Under the pieces are notes generated by a model that did not search any database, was not told the DNA's origin, and worked only from the letters and a program-made list of their open reading frames with translations. Positions 1 through 9,781 of a stretch of DNA of 18,292 bases are shown here, one piece after another. The stretch spans positions 1-18,292 of the forward strand of contig JBDREA010000168.1 in the NCBI GenBank assembly GCA_043820265.1, written 5' to 3'. How positions within the stretch are numbered: the first letter of the stretch is position 1; each line of letters begins with the position of its first letter. A program made the position numbers and the translations under genes. This DNA is from JBDREA01 sp043820265. Its GTDB lineage: Archaea > Altiarchaeota > Altiarchaeia > IMC4 > JBDREA01.

Positions 1-160
1 CAAATAAAATAGAGAGCATTAGCAAACAATAACCATATATTATCCAAGATAACCTTTTATGGTCTCTGAAAGTCTGAAGTATGAAAAACCAAATTGGCAT
101 AAATAATACAAGTGTTAGAATCGCAGCAATCCTGTATTCCTCACCGAATGGTATCATCAT
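1..160 (-). CDS. Partial two-helix membrane protein, cut by left edge
   Basis: An open frame on the minus strand begins with two adjacent ATG codons (160-158 and 157-155) and runs off the left edge without a stop. It encodes 53 visible residues starting MMIPFGEEYRIAAIL. There are two hydrophobic stretches, about residues 11-29 and 37-53, separated by a charged turn (RDHKR). This is the pattern of a small integral membrane protein. An AT-rich stretch (TTAATTAAATAAA on the minus strand, near 190-202) could be its promoter. I do not recognise a family. It lies downstream of, and in the same direction as, the nuclease-like lipoprotein gene, with a gap of 87 bases. The visible part is short, so the call rests on hydrophobicity and an uninterrupted frame. 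Confidence 0.45.
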   Translation of the reverse strand, partial: MMIPFGEEYRIAAILTLVLFMPIWFFILQTFRDHKRLSWIIYGYCLLMLSILF

Positions 161-247
161 TGGTCTTTCTATTAAGGAATTTATCCCTTTATTTAATTAA
201 GTCAATATGGGTGATCATCCGTTTTATTAGCCCGTTTTCACATACAG

Positions 248-811
248 TTAAAGGGCGCAGTCCACCGAAAAACCGAGTTCTAAACAAATTTTAGGAAGGA
301 CAACAAAAACAATTAAAGAATTGTCCTTTCCAAACATATCGAATGCACACGAGACCATAGGAAAACCCAAATCTTCTAGGTAGGTCTTAGATTTCTCATA
401 GAACTCCTCCCCCTTCTCTGGCGCATCGATGCAGATAAGACGAATCTTTTCTCCCGTACTCAACTCGAATGTGTCGCCGTCTATGACCCTGGATACTGCC
501 TTAACTTCTTCAACCTCTTCCTCTGAAATCGTCGTTGTCGTTTTCCTTCCTTCTTTTGATTCTACGCACCCGTAGGGCGGTTCTTCGTAAGGATAAATCC
601 ATTCAGTCCCCTGGGGGCAATTGCAGGGGGGAGGACAAGGCTTACATTGTGCATTTATCGGACACTGTGGGCACTTGTTAAGCGACCCACCAGTTCCCTC
701 ACACAAGTCCCGATATTCTTCATAAAAATCCGAATCGGGATCAATATCTGGGCGAGGAGTCAGACAACCAGCCAGCAAAACCAATCCAACAACAAGGATT
801 ATCCAACGCAT
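248..811 (-). CDS. Lipoprotein with staphylococcal nuclease-like (SNase/thermonuclease) domain
   Basis: A 187-residue secreted lipoprotein. Residues 1-16 form a signal peptide ending in a lipobox (LLAGC, Cys16 predicted lipidated). A Cys/Pro-rich segment follows (about residues 37-70, with many CPxC-like pairs), probably disulfide-bonded. From about residue 105 there is an SNase-type motif: VSRVIDGDTFEL, then GEKIRLICIDAPEKGEE. This holds the expected metal-binding Asp residues, the first catalytic Arg (in IRL) and the Glu after AP. The domain then degrades: the second catalytic Arg, normally in a YGR-type motif, is missing, and the protein ends about 30 residues after FGKDNSL. It may be an inactive or truncated nuclease, or a divergent one. 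The start is supported by AAGGGAG seven bases before ATG (819-825) and a TATA-like CTTTTTATT at 856-848. Its gene is divergent from the large secreted-protein operon. Confidence 0.7.
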   Translation of the reverse strand: MRWIILVVGLVLLAGCLTPRPDIDPDSDFYEEYRDLCEGTGGSLNKCPQCPINAQCKPCPPPCNCPQGTEWIYPYEEPPYGCVESKEGRKTTTTISEEEVEEVKAVSRVIDGDTFELSTGEKIRLICIDAPEKGEEFYEKSKTYLEDLGFPMVSCAFDMFGKDNSLIVFVVLPKICLELGFSVDCAL

Positions 812-847
812 TATGGTCTCCCTTCAATACTTAAAATGGAAGGAATC

Positions 848-856
848 AATAAAAAG
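848..856 (-). promoter_or_regulatory. TATA-like box for the SNase lipoprotein gene
   Basis: The minus strand reads CTTTTTATT about 40 bases before the ATG at 811. A start site about 25 bases downstream would give a short leader containing the AAGGGAG ribosome-binding site. Inferred from position and composition only. Confidence 0.4.
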
Positions 857-883
857 AATTTGTAAGGAACCGAAGTAGATAAT

Positions 884-953
884 TTACTTTAGAGAACCGT
901 TAAGTTTTTATACTAGTTTGTGGTAATTAACAATCATAAATTACTTTAGAGAA
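884..953 (+). promoter_or_regulatory. Promoter of the RHS operon with a 13-base direct repeat
   Basis: The sequence TTACTTTAGAGAA occurs at 884-896 and again at 941-953, 57 bases apart. The two copies flank a good TATA box, TTTTTATA at 905-912. With a start site expected near 937, one copy lies just upstream of the TATA box and the other at or just after the transcription start. That is a layout used by regulators that bind both sides of a promoter. The repeat is visible; its regulatory role is inferred. Confidence 0.5.
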
Positions 954-984
954 AATTATAGTAATATATTTGAGGTGGCAAAAC

Positions 985-3873
985 ATGAACGAATTCCTGA
1001 AAAAATATCTAAGAATTGTCCTTTCAATTTTTACGACATTAATCCTCACATCAACCGCATCAGCAACGATAATCTCTCCTGTCACAAATGAAATCGAATT
1101 TGAGATAACCTCCCAGGACTACATCTCAAGCTACTTCTCCTATGACATAAAGGTGGTTAATGAAACCAGGATTGAAATCAAGGTATCAGTAGACGACAAT
1201 TTCCACAACTCGGTTTTCGACTGCACGAGCGCAAACCAGCAAGCCCTCAAATCCGAAGGCGAAACCAAGCCAGAACTAAACTTAATGAGTGCAGCTTCAC
1301 CTAATCCGACAACCACTATCAACAACAATGTAATCATCTCATGCAACAAAAACCAGATACGTCAACAATACCTCTCCTCTTACCCAGAAACTCAAGTATA
1401 CGCCGACCTCGGAAGGCTCGATAAAATACCCATAGAAGCATCCGACGGAGTCATCCCCGTTCAAAACTCTTTTTCCATCCAGGCAAAGACAACAACCCTT
1501 ATCTTCGATTTTCCCGAAGGAATACGGTCGGGCGAATACATTAAGATCGGATTCAATTCAACCTACATCAACACAACCTCGGTTGGAGATGGTTACACAA
1601 AGGACATCAGCAATCCGCCAGATGAGATCGGAGACGCAGCCTATACTGGATCATATTTATGGTGCGGGGATTGGCCAGCTGGCACAAACGACGACGTATA
1701 CAGATGCGAATTAATCTTTGATACTTCAGAGATAACCGGGGCCGTCTCAGAAGCCCAAGTCTGCGTATACCACTACACAATATCTGGGGCATCCTCAGAC
1801 CTATGGATTGACCACTATGAATGCGACGGAAGCATATCGCAAGAAGACCACAGCGGATCAAATCTTGAGCCGGAATTCACCTTTATTGATACAAGCACTG
1901 CTACGGCCTCAAACGACAAATGGTGGTGCTGGGACGTCGCATCCCAATTACAAGATGACCTAGATTCCTCCCGAAGCAACTCATGCTACAGGCTACATTG
2001 GAGTGACGCCGATCAGCAAAATCGAGACAACGGAATCGGAGATCGAATAGTATTTAGAAGCTGGGACGTACAGGATGCCAGCCAGTTCAACAACGCCATT
2101 CCGTTCCTAAATTATTCCACTGATTTACCGACAACTACTTCCACTACGTCGACAACGACCTCAACAACAGTGTCTTCAACGTCGTCAACAACAACCACAA
2201 CCACCCCCACTTCATCTACAACGACGACGTCCCCCTCAACTTCGACCACGACCTCCTCGACCACTACGTCCACTACATCCTCAATTCAGGTAACGACCAC
2301 GCTATTCGACGTCTGGGTTAACGAGTCAGGAGACACGATGAGTGGCCCACTTAATATGGGCTCAAACGAGATAACAAACATAGGTTCGCAAAACAGCTTC
2401 TTTGACAGCTTCGGCGGACTACACCTATCCTCTGATTTAGCTTGCATGCAGGACGTTGAAGTAACAGGAACAGTGACCGCGGCATCATTCATCGGAAACG
2501 GAAGCCAATTAACCGGTATTTCAGCTGGCAGCAGCCTTTGGACTGAGAGCGGAGACGACATCTACTACAACGACGGAAACGTCGGAGTCGGGACGAGTAG
2601 TCCTGATCCTTATAAACTCAAGGTAAATGGTGATATCAGGGCTTCAAACCACATTACAACCAATGGATATCTAATAATCGCTAGCAATGGTTCAGCTGGT
2701 GGGAATTTTCCGACAGGAAACTTTTGGTTTCAATACCAGGATGGGGATGGAAACCTTCACTTTGGACGAGACGGCTATGATCCTGTATTGGAGATAAAAA
2801 GGAATCAAGATATCATATTCAATAATGCCGGTGGAAACGTCGGAATCGGGACGAACAGTCCAGGTGCGTTACTTGATGTTGAGGGAACAGCCCACATCGA
2901 TGACACGATTATTTCAAGCCCATCTATAGAGTTGAATAGTGGGGGAAGCGGGGGCAGGTATGCTTTCATCGACTTCCACGGCGACGATACATATACAGAC
3001 TATGGTCTTAGAATCATTAGGGGAACCGATGGACAAAACACAAGATCAGATATCAACCATAGGGGGACAGGCACATTTTATCTGACTAATCAAGATGCCG
3101 CAGACATGGTTTTCAAGACCTTTAATGCAGAGCGGGTTAGAATAAAATCAGACGGCAACGTAGGCGTCGGGACAAGCAGTCCTTCTGAGAAATTGGATGT
3201 CTTTGGCAGTATCCGTTTGTCCCTGAACAGTGATGACGCCGTGGATTTCGGCTATGGCACCAAGGTGTGGCGGCGCAGCAGTAATGGGTCTCTTGTTTTA
3301 GACTCCCAAAACGATGTCATCGAGTTGAACGGCAACGTTGGCATAGGCACTTCCTCACCCTCACAAAAACTTGACGTCAATGGAGACGTAAAAATCCAAG
3401 GAACTCTCTATCTATCCGGAACCTGCGACATCGTCGGAGAATGCGTCGGAGACATCGCGGAATTGATGCACAGTCGATCATCAAAGGAAAAAGGAGTCAA
3501 AGGAGAGTTTGAAAGCGGAAACGTAGTCTGTGCAGACCCAACCGATCCTAGAAGGATTGCTCCCTGTAGGGGCTCCTACGACGGGAACGTCCTTTCAGTC
3601 GTCAACTACAAGGCGAGCCAGTTCATCGGCGACCCAAGCGCACCCTATCCAGTGGCGTTGAAGGGAATCGTGCCCGTGAAAGTAGACTGCAGCACACCGA
3701 TTATGGCAGGTGACTTGCTTGTGTCATCAGATAAACCGGGAGTTGCGAAAAAGCTAGATTTCAACGACTTCGATGAGAAGATCGACTACCTAGACCACTT
3801 AGGCAGCGACTTTGCCAAGGCCCTAGAAGACTGCAATCAAGGTGAATCGACGATTAAGGCGTGGTTGACTTAG
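985..3873 (+). CDS. Large secreted protein with Thr-rich linker and phage-tail-like GNVGIGT repeats
   Basis: Encodes 962 residues from ATG 985. I preferred this to a TTG at 970 because GAGGTGG (972-978), an obvious ribosome-binding site, lies six bases before it. Residues 1-28 are a signal peptide ending ASA. About 215-375 is a Cys- and Trp-rich beta-sandwich-like region (possibly related to the DNRLRE/disaggregatase type, uncertain). About 382-440 is an almost pure Thr/Ser linker, probably glycosylated. After it come motifs known from tail-fibre-like proteins: LNMGSNEITNIG, AASFIGNGSQLTGIS and four copies of NVG(V/I)GT.SP (about residues 532, 616, 723 and 782), three of them followed by KL(K/D)V-type text. 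The C-terminus (about 823-962) resembles the region after such fibres, with ALKGIVPVKVD and GDLLVSSDKPGVAKK. An extracellular fibre or adhesin is the likely role. It is 30 bases upstream of the RHS gene, in one operon. Confidence 0.75.
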   Translation: MNEFLKKYLRIVLSIFTTLILTSTASATIISPVTNEIEFEITSQDYISSYFSYDIKVVNETRIEIKVSVDDNFHNSVFDCTSANQQALKSEGETKPELNLMSAASPNPTTTINNNVIISCNKNQIRQQYLSSYPETQVYADLGRLDKIPIEASDGVIPVQNSFSIQAKTTTLIFDFPEGIRSGEYIKIGFNSTYINTTSVGDGYTKDISNPPDEIGDAAYTGSYLWCGDWPAGTNDDVYRCELIFDTSEITGAVSEAQVCVYHYTISGASSDLWIDHYECDGSISQEDHSGSNLEPEFTFIDTSTATASNDKWWCWDVASQLQDDLDSSRSNSCYRLHWSDADQQNRDNGIGDRIVFRSWDVQDASQFNNAIPFLNYSTDLPTTTSTTSTTTSTTVSSTSSTTTTTTPTSSTTTTSPSTSTTTSSTTTSTTSSIQVTTTLFDVWVNESGDTMSGPLNMGSNEITNIGSQNSFFDSFGGLHLSSDLACMQDVEVTGTVTAASFIGNGSQLTGISAGSSLWTESGDDIYYNDGNVGVGTSSPDPYKLKVNGDIRASNHITTNGYLIIASNGSAGGNFPTGNFWFQYQDGDGNLHFGRDGYDPVLEIKRNQDIIFNNAGGNVGIGTNSPGALLDVEGTAHIDDTIISSPSIELNSGGSGGRYAFIDFHGDDTYTDYGLRIIRGTDGQNTRSDINHRGTGTFYLTNQDAADMVFKTFNAERVRIKSDGNVGVGTSSPSEKLDVFGSIRLSLNSDDAVDFGYGTKVWRRSSNGSLVLDSQNDVIELNGNVGIGTSSPSQKLDVNGDVKIQGTLYLSGTCDIVGECVGDIAELMHSRSSKEKGVKGEFESGNVVCADPTDPRRIAPCRGSYDGNVLSVVNYKASQFIGDPSAPYPVALKGIVPVKVDCSTPIMAGDLLVSSDKPGVAKKLDFNDFDEKIDYLDHLGSDFAKALEDCNQGESTIKAWLT

Positions 3874-3903
3874 AGGATGGGAGGAAATTCAAAGGAGAAT
3901 AAA

Positions 3904-6900
3904 ATGAATATTAATTACTCCAAAATCTTCGCAGTACAAATTATCTGGCTGATGCTTTTACTGCAAGTCAGCATAGCATACGCGATCGCAGAAGATGCTC
4001 CGCCAATATCTGAAGCGGAAACAATCGAGATGCCTCTAGATGAAACTCCCCAAGACCCTCCGTCAGGAGATACTTCTATAGATGCCTCAGCTCCCTTAGC
4101 CGAAGCAGAAGTAGTACCAATCGGGGGAGAAGAAGATGGGGGGGAAGTAAGTGAAGCTTCCAGTGGTACCGAAGTCTTCGACTCTGCTCTATCAAATACG
4201 GTTGTTGAACCGGAAACTCTCGCTAATGAGGGGGAAGGATTCTTCCAAACAAGTATTTTTACTGGTTCAGCCTCATACGCGTACTCCATCCAAGTTCCAC
4301 CAGAAACAAATGGATTAGGTCCTAAACTCAAACTTACCTATGACAGCCAATCTGCTAGTGGTTCGGCGGGTTGGGTCGGGCTCGGGTGGAGTCTGGGTGA
4401 AAACTATGTAATGCGGGATGTGAACCATACGCCAGATAATGTGGCCGATGACGAGTTCAAACTGGTGCTCAACGGAGAAAGCCACGACTTGGTCCCAACT
4501 CCCCCGGAAAACCCCGAAGGAAACCGGTTTCATACGAAAATCGAATCATATCTTCGGATCTCAAAAGAATTCGTCGAGGGACACGGTCCACCAAATTACT
4601 GGATCGTCAAATCCAAGGACGGCACGACCTACAGGTTCGGCTACCCAGAGGATGCCGACATGCTCCAAAACGGGCGCACCGAAACCTGGAGGTGGTATCT
4701 TGATCTAGTTGAAGATACAAACGGAAATAAGATCTTTTTCGAATACAACCAGACGCCAGGAAACGGGGAGATCTATCTAAAAAGCATCGAATACAACAAT
4801 GACAGGCAAAGAAGGATTGAATTCCGACTTGAGCCTAGACCAGACGTAAGAAAGATAATGGATGAGGGATCTTGGATTCGGAAAACCAGCAGGTTAAAAA
4901 GCATAAGAATCTTCGCGTCTGGGCAACTCGTCAAGTCTTACATTCTGGATTACCGGCTAAATGAACCGGGCACAAAATCTCTTTTAGCATCAATCACAAT
5001 AACGGGGTCAGATGGCAGCTCTTTACCCCCTGTACTATTTGACTATTCAACCAGGGATCCCGGATGGCAGCAGCAGGCAGAATGGATCCCACCCATCTCC
5101 CTTCAGGGCCGTTTGGGGTATCGAATAACCGATGTGAACAGGGACGGCAGACCAGACCTTCTGCGGGGATATCACGGGTGCAGCGGAGGTTCCAGCCGGG
5201 ATGCCTGGATCCATGACGGAAGCGGATGGATACAAGACTCGTCATGGAATCCCCCAACCGATTTTGTGGACTGCTGTGATGGACAATGCAGTGGGATTGC
5301 GATTTTAGCGGATGTCAACGGGGACGGTTTCGAGGACGTATTCAATTCATACAGTGCATGGCTTGGAACAGGTTCTGGATGGGTGGAGGATAATTCATGG
5401 AAATCTCCAGTTTTCCCGGATGCGCGCATAGGCTACAGAGTCGTTGACGTGAATGGAGACGGACTTCCAGACATCATTCAGGCAATGAAGAGGGGCAGCG
5501 GAGGAGAAGACAAGAGAGCCTACATTAACACTGGTACTGGATGGGCCTCAGATGCGGAATGGTTTCCACCCACAACTTTTACCTTCTGCGACAGTGGAGT
5601 CTGCGAATCCCAGGGAGTTGAATTGTCGGATGTCAACGGCGACGGCCTCACAGATATCGTAAGTGAAAGCTCAGGAGCCTACTTGAACGACGGAAACGGC
5701 TGGATAATCGACAATTCCTATCAGACGCCTACCTCGCTTTTTGATGGCTATGGGATGCGGCTAGCTGACGTGAACGGCGACGGCTTGCCTGACATCCTGC
5801 AGGGATTCAACACCCGTTTCGGGGATGTTTGGAAGTATGCTTGGCTTCACAATGGCACAAACTGGATTCGAAACGACTCTTGGGGGCCACCCACATCGTT
5901 CGTCGACTTTGACGGTTCAAGCTACTGGGACGAAGGCGTCACAATCGCTGATTCCAGCGGCGACGGACAAATCGACGTCTTCGGGGAAGATATGGTCTGG
6001 CTGAATCCAAGCCTTGGACAACCTGAACCAGACATGCTCTCAAAAATAACGACTTCAAACGGGGGGAAAATAAACATATCCTATGCTCCCTCATCGGAGT
6101 TCATCCACGAAGGGGGCGATGGAGTCTCTGACCTTTCTTCGATAATGTCCGTGGTCGTCAGGGTGACAAAGGATAATGGTCTTTTCGGCCTACACCAACA
6201 AGTTGAAACGACCACATATGAATACGAAGACGGCCTCTTCGACTTCGAGGACGACGAATTCAGGGGATTCGGAAAGGTTACGGTAACCGATTCCTTCGGC
6301 AATCTCAAGGTTCACCGATTCCATCAGGATGACGCATTAAAAGGCCGGGAGTATGAAGCAAACGTGATTAACTCATCAGGTGCACTTTTCTCAAAGGTTT
6401 CTTCTATTTGGGACTTCGCATCCCAGGACGGTTATTTCATTGCTCGATTGAACATAGTCGAACAATACACATATGACGGAGTTGGCGGAGATCCGAAACT
6501 CAATGTAGTCGACTACCTTTACGATCAATACGGCAATGTCTTGATGGAACGTCAGATGGGGGATGTCTCTCATGGATTTGACGATAGAGCATTCTACTCT
6601 GAATACTATTACGATAGCAATAGGTGGATTGTCGATAAACCATCCCATACTTGGATTGATGACATGGGTCAAGGAGGAATAGCCAAGGAGAGTTGGTTCA
6701 CCTATGACGCAAATGGAAAGCTTATAAGAGATGAGCGAAGATTGGATGGTCAGTCAAATCCAGTTACTGAATACTCCCACGACTCCTATGGCAACGTGGT
6801 TTGGATGCGCGATCCAAACGGGCAAGTCACATCATATTCCTATGACTCATTAACCCGCACCTTCCCCGTTCAAATTCAAAGACCTTTGAGCCACATCCTC

Positions 6901-9780
6901 CAATACGAATACGACCTTGGCACAGGAAACCTGCTTTGGGATGAGGACCCCAACGGATACAGGACCTCATTTGAGTACGACTTATTCGGGAGGAAGACGA
7001 AGGAGGTCCGCCCCCTCGACTCCTCGTCTTCCCCCACACTAGAGATTCTGTACCTAGATGACCAGTTCCCTCGTGGAGTTAAGACTATGCAACGCGAATC
7101 TGCCAGTGGGGGTACTTTGGATTCCTTTTCATTCGTCGACGGATTCGGACGAGTCATTCAGGAGAAAGGCGAACTTGAAGGGCCCGAGGGTCAGGTTGTT
7201 AAAAACACCTACTACAACGAACGGGGGAGAGTCGCTGCGGTCAGCAATCCAATCATAACTGCCCGAACATCTGCCTACACAAGATTAGACGGGGGTTTGC
7301 CCTCCTCGATTCAATACTCCTACGATTCCCTCGACCGCGTGGTGCGGGTGACAAATCCCGACGGCACCTACAAATCCTTTACCTACCTCCACTGGGTCAC
7401 GAACGCCACCGACGAGAATGGGCACGTCAAGGAATACGTCAAGGACGCCTATGGTCGCATCGTCGAAGTCAGGGAATACAACGGCGGCGACGTCTATTCG
7501 ACGACGTACGATTACGACGCAGCCGACAACCTCTTAAAAATCACAGACCACGAAGGAAATGATTTCCTCTTTGAATACGATACTTTGGGGCGGAAGACAA
7601 AAATGGTGGATCCGGATCTTGGGGAGTGGTTGTACAGCTATGATGCTGCCGGGAACCTTGTGTGGCAGAGGGATGCCCGAGGAATTGAGTCTCAGTTCTT
7701 CTATGACGACCTGAATAGATTAACAGATGCTCATTATCCTACTCCCTCCAATAACATACACTACTTCTATGATCAACCGTTGAAGGGGACTTTGTCGTCT
7801 GTTTTAGTTGAAGGAGGATTAGGATTAGATTATCAATACGACCAAAGGCTTAGAAAAACAGGCGAGACCTGGAACACAGACGACGGCACCTGGATGCTTT
7901 CCTGGACATATGATTCAATGGACCGCCCGACGTCTTTCACGACCCCGCGGGAGACTATTTCCTACGTCTATAATGGACAGGGACTCATCGAGTCGGTTTC
8001 CGGCGTTATTCCAGACTTTGACTACGATCAATTCGGATCCGAAACCTCCCGAAATATAAATTGGTTCCACGCACAATGGAGGGAATATGATCCAATAAGT
8101 CATAGATTGAAGATATTGGAGTCGCCTGGAAACCAACTCTGGGAGTTGGGATATGATTCGGTTGGCAATATCGCATCATTGAATGAATTGATTGAAGGAC
8201 TACATATTCTTTATCAATACGACGACCTCGACCGCTTGACGAGTGCGGTGAATACAGGTTCCTCCCCCTACAGTCGCTCATTCACCTATAGTCCGATAGG
8301 AAACATCCTCAGCGCAACCGAAGACGACTTGGCCATCAATTACCGCTACGGCGAGGGCGCAGGCCCCCATGCCGTGACGTCCCTGGATGGATGTAGTGGT
8401 TCAGTTCCTCCTGAATCTGGCACGTGGATGGTGTCCTCTCAAACGAATTGTGGAAAAAGCACTCTGGGGGTCGATGACATAGATATCCTGGTTGGAAACG
8501 GTCTGACACTGTCAGGTTCCTCTCTCAACGTGGACAATATCCTCCACGTCGACGGAACCCTATCGCTTAAGGAAACGGATGTGGGACTTGATTCCAGCGA
8601 CGACCTTGAATATGACGCCAACGGGAATTTAGTGAAGGACGGCGACTTCTCGTATGTCTTTGACGATGCGAATAGGTTGGTCGAGGTCTACGATGGCGGG
8701 GATTTGGTTGCTCGTTATTCGTATATGCCGGACGGCATAAGGTTTTTAAAAGAATCCTACGATAATTCAAACGGGGTGACCAAGACGTACAGCATCGGGG
8801 ACTCATTCGAGGTGAAGCTTCCCGTGGGGGGAGGAACTGAATTTACTACTTATTATCGGGGCAACGGGGAACTGTTGGCGAGGAAGGATAACGATAATTC
8901 CATGCACTACTACTTGAACGACCACTTGGGCGGCACGCATCTGGTGTTGAATGCCAACGGTGAAATTGAGGAGAGGACGACGTATTATCCCTTTGGAGGA
9001 GTACTCAGTGGAGGAGATTCGAGGTTCACATACACGGGGCAAGAAAGCGATAAAGAAACGGGACTGATGTACTACAAAGCAAGATACTACAATCCGAGTC
9101 TTAGAAGGTTCACACAGCCGGATACAATCATACAAGACTACTTCGACCCGCAAACGCTGAACAGGTATGCATACGTAAGGAATAATCCAATAAAAAATAC
9201 TGATCCAACAGGAAATGTTTATTGGGGTGGAGTTTCAAAAAATCTTCCAAATGCTGTACGGGGTGTAATAATTGCTAACATAGGTCTAGCAATTGCCGGA
9301 GTTTCTGTTGCCGTTGATCCAATTTCTCCACCTGTAGGGATAGCAATCGGTGGAGTTGGTGCTGCAATATTCCTGGAAGGATTCACCGAAGCCACCATCT
9401 CATCATCTGCAACTGGACTTTCACTATTAGCCAATGAGAATGATCTAAGAATGCATCAACAAATCGACCAATTAAGTTCTCTTAGACATGTGCTGGGAAT
9501 CGCTGCTTTAATCCGAAGTGATTTATCTGGAAATCCTATGGAGGATTCCTTTAAGTCCGCTGAAGAAATGAGTGCTTGGGTTGATAAGGTTCAAAGTCTA
9601 AATATTGATACTGGTGGGTCTCTTGACACAATTTCGGATTTGCTTGATGAACTCGACAAAATCCCAGATGAAAAGAAGACCGAAACATTAGAACGTATAT
9701 CAGCCCAAGTAAGTGCAGTTTCAAAAAGGATTCAAGAGAAAATTGATACTGTAGAAGAAAAACCAGATGATAAAAAATAA
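3904..9780 (+). CDS. Giant SpvB / FG-GAP / RHS-repeat secreted protein with variable C-terminal tip
   Basis: Encodes 1958 residues. ATG 3904 is preceded by AAAGGAG (3891-3897); an in-frame ATG at 3877 lacks a comparable site. Residues 1-27 are a signal peptide ending AYA, then an acidic linker. From about 112 comes an SpvB-type domain (TGSASYAYSI, WVGLGWSLG). Six calcium-binding FG-GAP/VCBS-type motifs follow (DVNRDGRPD at about 410 through DSSGDGQID at about 683), then a toxin-complex-like middle segment (about 707-855) and many YD repeats (about 870-1490). A non-repeat segment (about 1492-1566) interrupts the repeats. The RHS core ends YYLNDHLGGTHLVL, YPFGG, YYNPSLRRFTQPD, NRYAYVRNNP, DPTGN (1767-1771). 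The last 187 residues form a separate tip: Gly/Ala/Ile-rich hydrophobic segments, then charged helices. RHS proteins are known to encapsulate and deliver C-terminal toxins. Here the toxin activity is unrecognised, and the tip's DNA is more AT-rich than the core. Confidence 0.85.
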   Translation: MNINYSKIFAVQIIWLMLLLQVSIAYAIAEDAPPISEAETIEMPLDETPQDPPSGDTSIDASAPLAEAEVVPIGGEEDGGEVSEASSGTEVFDSALSNTVVEPETLANEGEGFFQTSIFTGSASYAYSIQVPPETNGLGPKLKLTYDSQSASGSAGWVGLGWSLGENYVMRDVNHTPDNVADDEFKLVLNGESHDLVPTPPENPEGNRFHTKIESYLRISKEFVEGHGPPNYWIVKSKDGTTYRFGYPEDADMLQNGRTETWRWYLDLVEDTNGNKIFFEYNQTPGNGEIYLKSIEYNNDRQRRIEFRLEPRPDVRKIMDEGSWIRKTSRLKSIRIFASGQLVKSYILDYRLNEPGTKSLLASITITGSDGSSLPPVLFDYSTRDPGWQQQAEWIPPISLQGRLGYRITDVNRDGRPDLLRGYHGCSGGSSRDAWIHDGSGWIQDSSWNPPTDFVDCCDGQCSGIAILADVNGDGFEDVFNSYSAWLGTGSGWVEDNSWKSPVFPDARIGYRVVDVNGDGLPDIIQAMKRGSGGEDKRAYINTGTGWASDAEWFPPTTFTFCDSGVCESQGVELSDVNGDGLTDIVSESSGAYLNDGNGWIIDNSYQTPTSLFDGYGMRLADVNGDGLPDILQGFNTRFGDVWKYAWLHNGTNWIRNDSWGPPTSFVDFDGSSYWDEGVTIADSSGDGQIDVFGEDMVWLNPSLGQPEPDMLSKITTSNGGKINISYAPSSEFIHEGGDGVSDLSSIMSVVVRVTKDNGLFGLHQQVETTTYEYEDGLFDFEDDEFRGFGKVTVTDSFGNLKVHRFHQDDALKGREYEANVINSSGALFSKVSSIWDFASQDGYFIARLNIVEQYTYDGVGGDPKLNVVDYLYDQYGNVLMERQMGDVSHGFDDRAFYSEYYYDSNRWIVDKPSHTWIDDMGQGGIAKESWFTYDANGKLIRDERRLDGQSNPVTEYSHDSYGNVVWMRDPNGQVTSYSYDSLTRTFPVQIQRPLSHILQYEYDLGTGNLLWDEDPNGYRTSFEYDLFGRKTKEVRPLDSSSSPTLEILYLDDQFPRGVKTMQRESASGGTLDSFSFVDGFGRVIQEKGELEGPEGQVVKNTYYNERGRVAAVSNPIITARTSAYTRLDGGLPSSIQYSYDSLDRVVRVTNPDGTYKSFTYLHWVTNATDENGHVKEYVKDAYGRIVEVREYNGGDVYSTTYDYDAADNLLKITDHEGNDFLFEYDTLGRKTKMVDPDLGEWLYSYDAAGNLVWQRDARGIESQFFYDDLNRLTDAHYPTPSNNIHYFYDQPLKGTLSSVLVEGGLGLDYQYDQRLRKTGETWNTDDGTWMLSWTYDSMDRPTSFTTPRETISYVYNGQGLIESVSGVIPDFDYDQFGSETSRNINWFHAQWREYDPISHRLKILESPGNQLWELGYDSVGNIASLNELIEGLHILYQYDDLDRLTSAVNTGSSPYSRSFTYSPIGNILSATEDDLAINYRYGEGAGPHAVTSLDGCSGSVPPESGTWMVSSQTNCGKSTLGVDDIDILVGNGLTLSGSSLNVDNILHVDGTLSLKETDVGLDSSDDLEYDANGNLVKDGDFSYVFDDANRLVEVYDGGDLVARYSYMPDGIRFLKESYDNSNGVTKTYSIGDSFEVKLPVGGGTEFTTYYRGNGELLARKDNDNSMHYYLNDHLGGTHLVLNANGEIEERTTYYPFGGVLSGGDSRFTYTGQESDKETGLMYYKARYYNPSLRRFTQPDTIIQDYFDPQTLNRYAYVRNNPIKNTDPTGNVYWGGVSKNLPNAVRGVIIANIGLAIAGVSVAVDPISPPVGIAIGGVGAAIFLEGFTEATISSSATGLSLLANENDLRMHQQIDQLSSLRHVLGIAALIRSDLSGNPMEDSFKSAEEMSAWVDKVQSLNIDTGGSLDTISDLLDELDKIPDEKKTETLERISAQVSAVSKRIQEKIDTVEEKPDDKK

Positions 9781-9781
9781 A

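Noticed and set aside
112..294. Plus-strand 60-residue frame
   Set aside because: It overlaps the end of the SNase gene and the better-supported minus-strand membrane protein frame, and has no family resemblance or ribosome-binding site.
2128..2304. Tandem repeat or microsatellite (ACN-rich)
   Set aside because: It is explained as codons of the Thr/Ser linker; the unit is not regular at DNA level.
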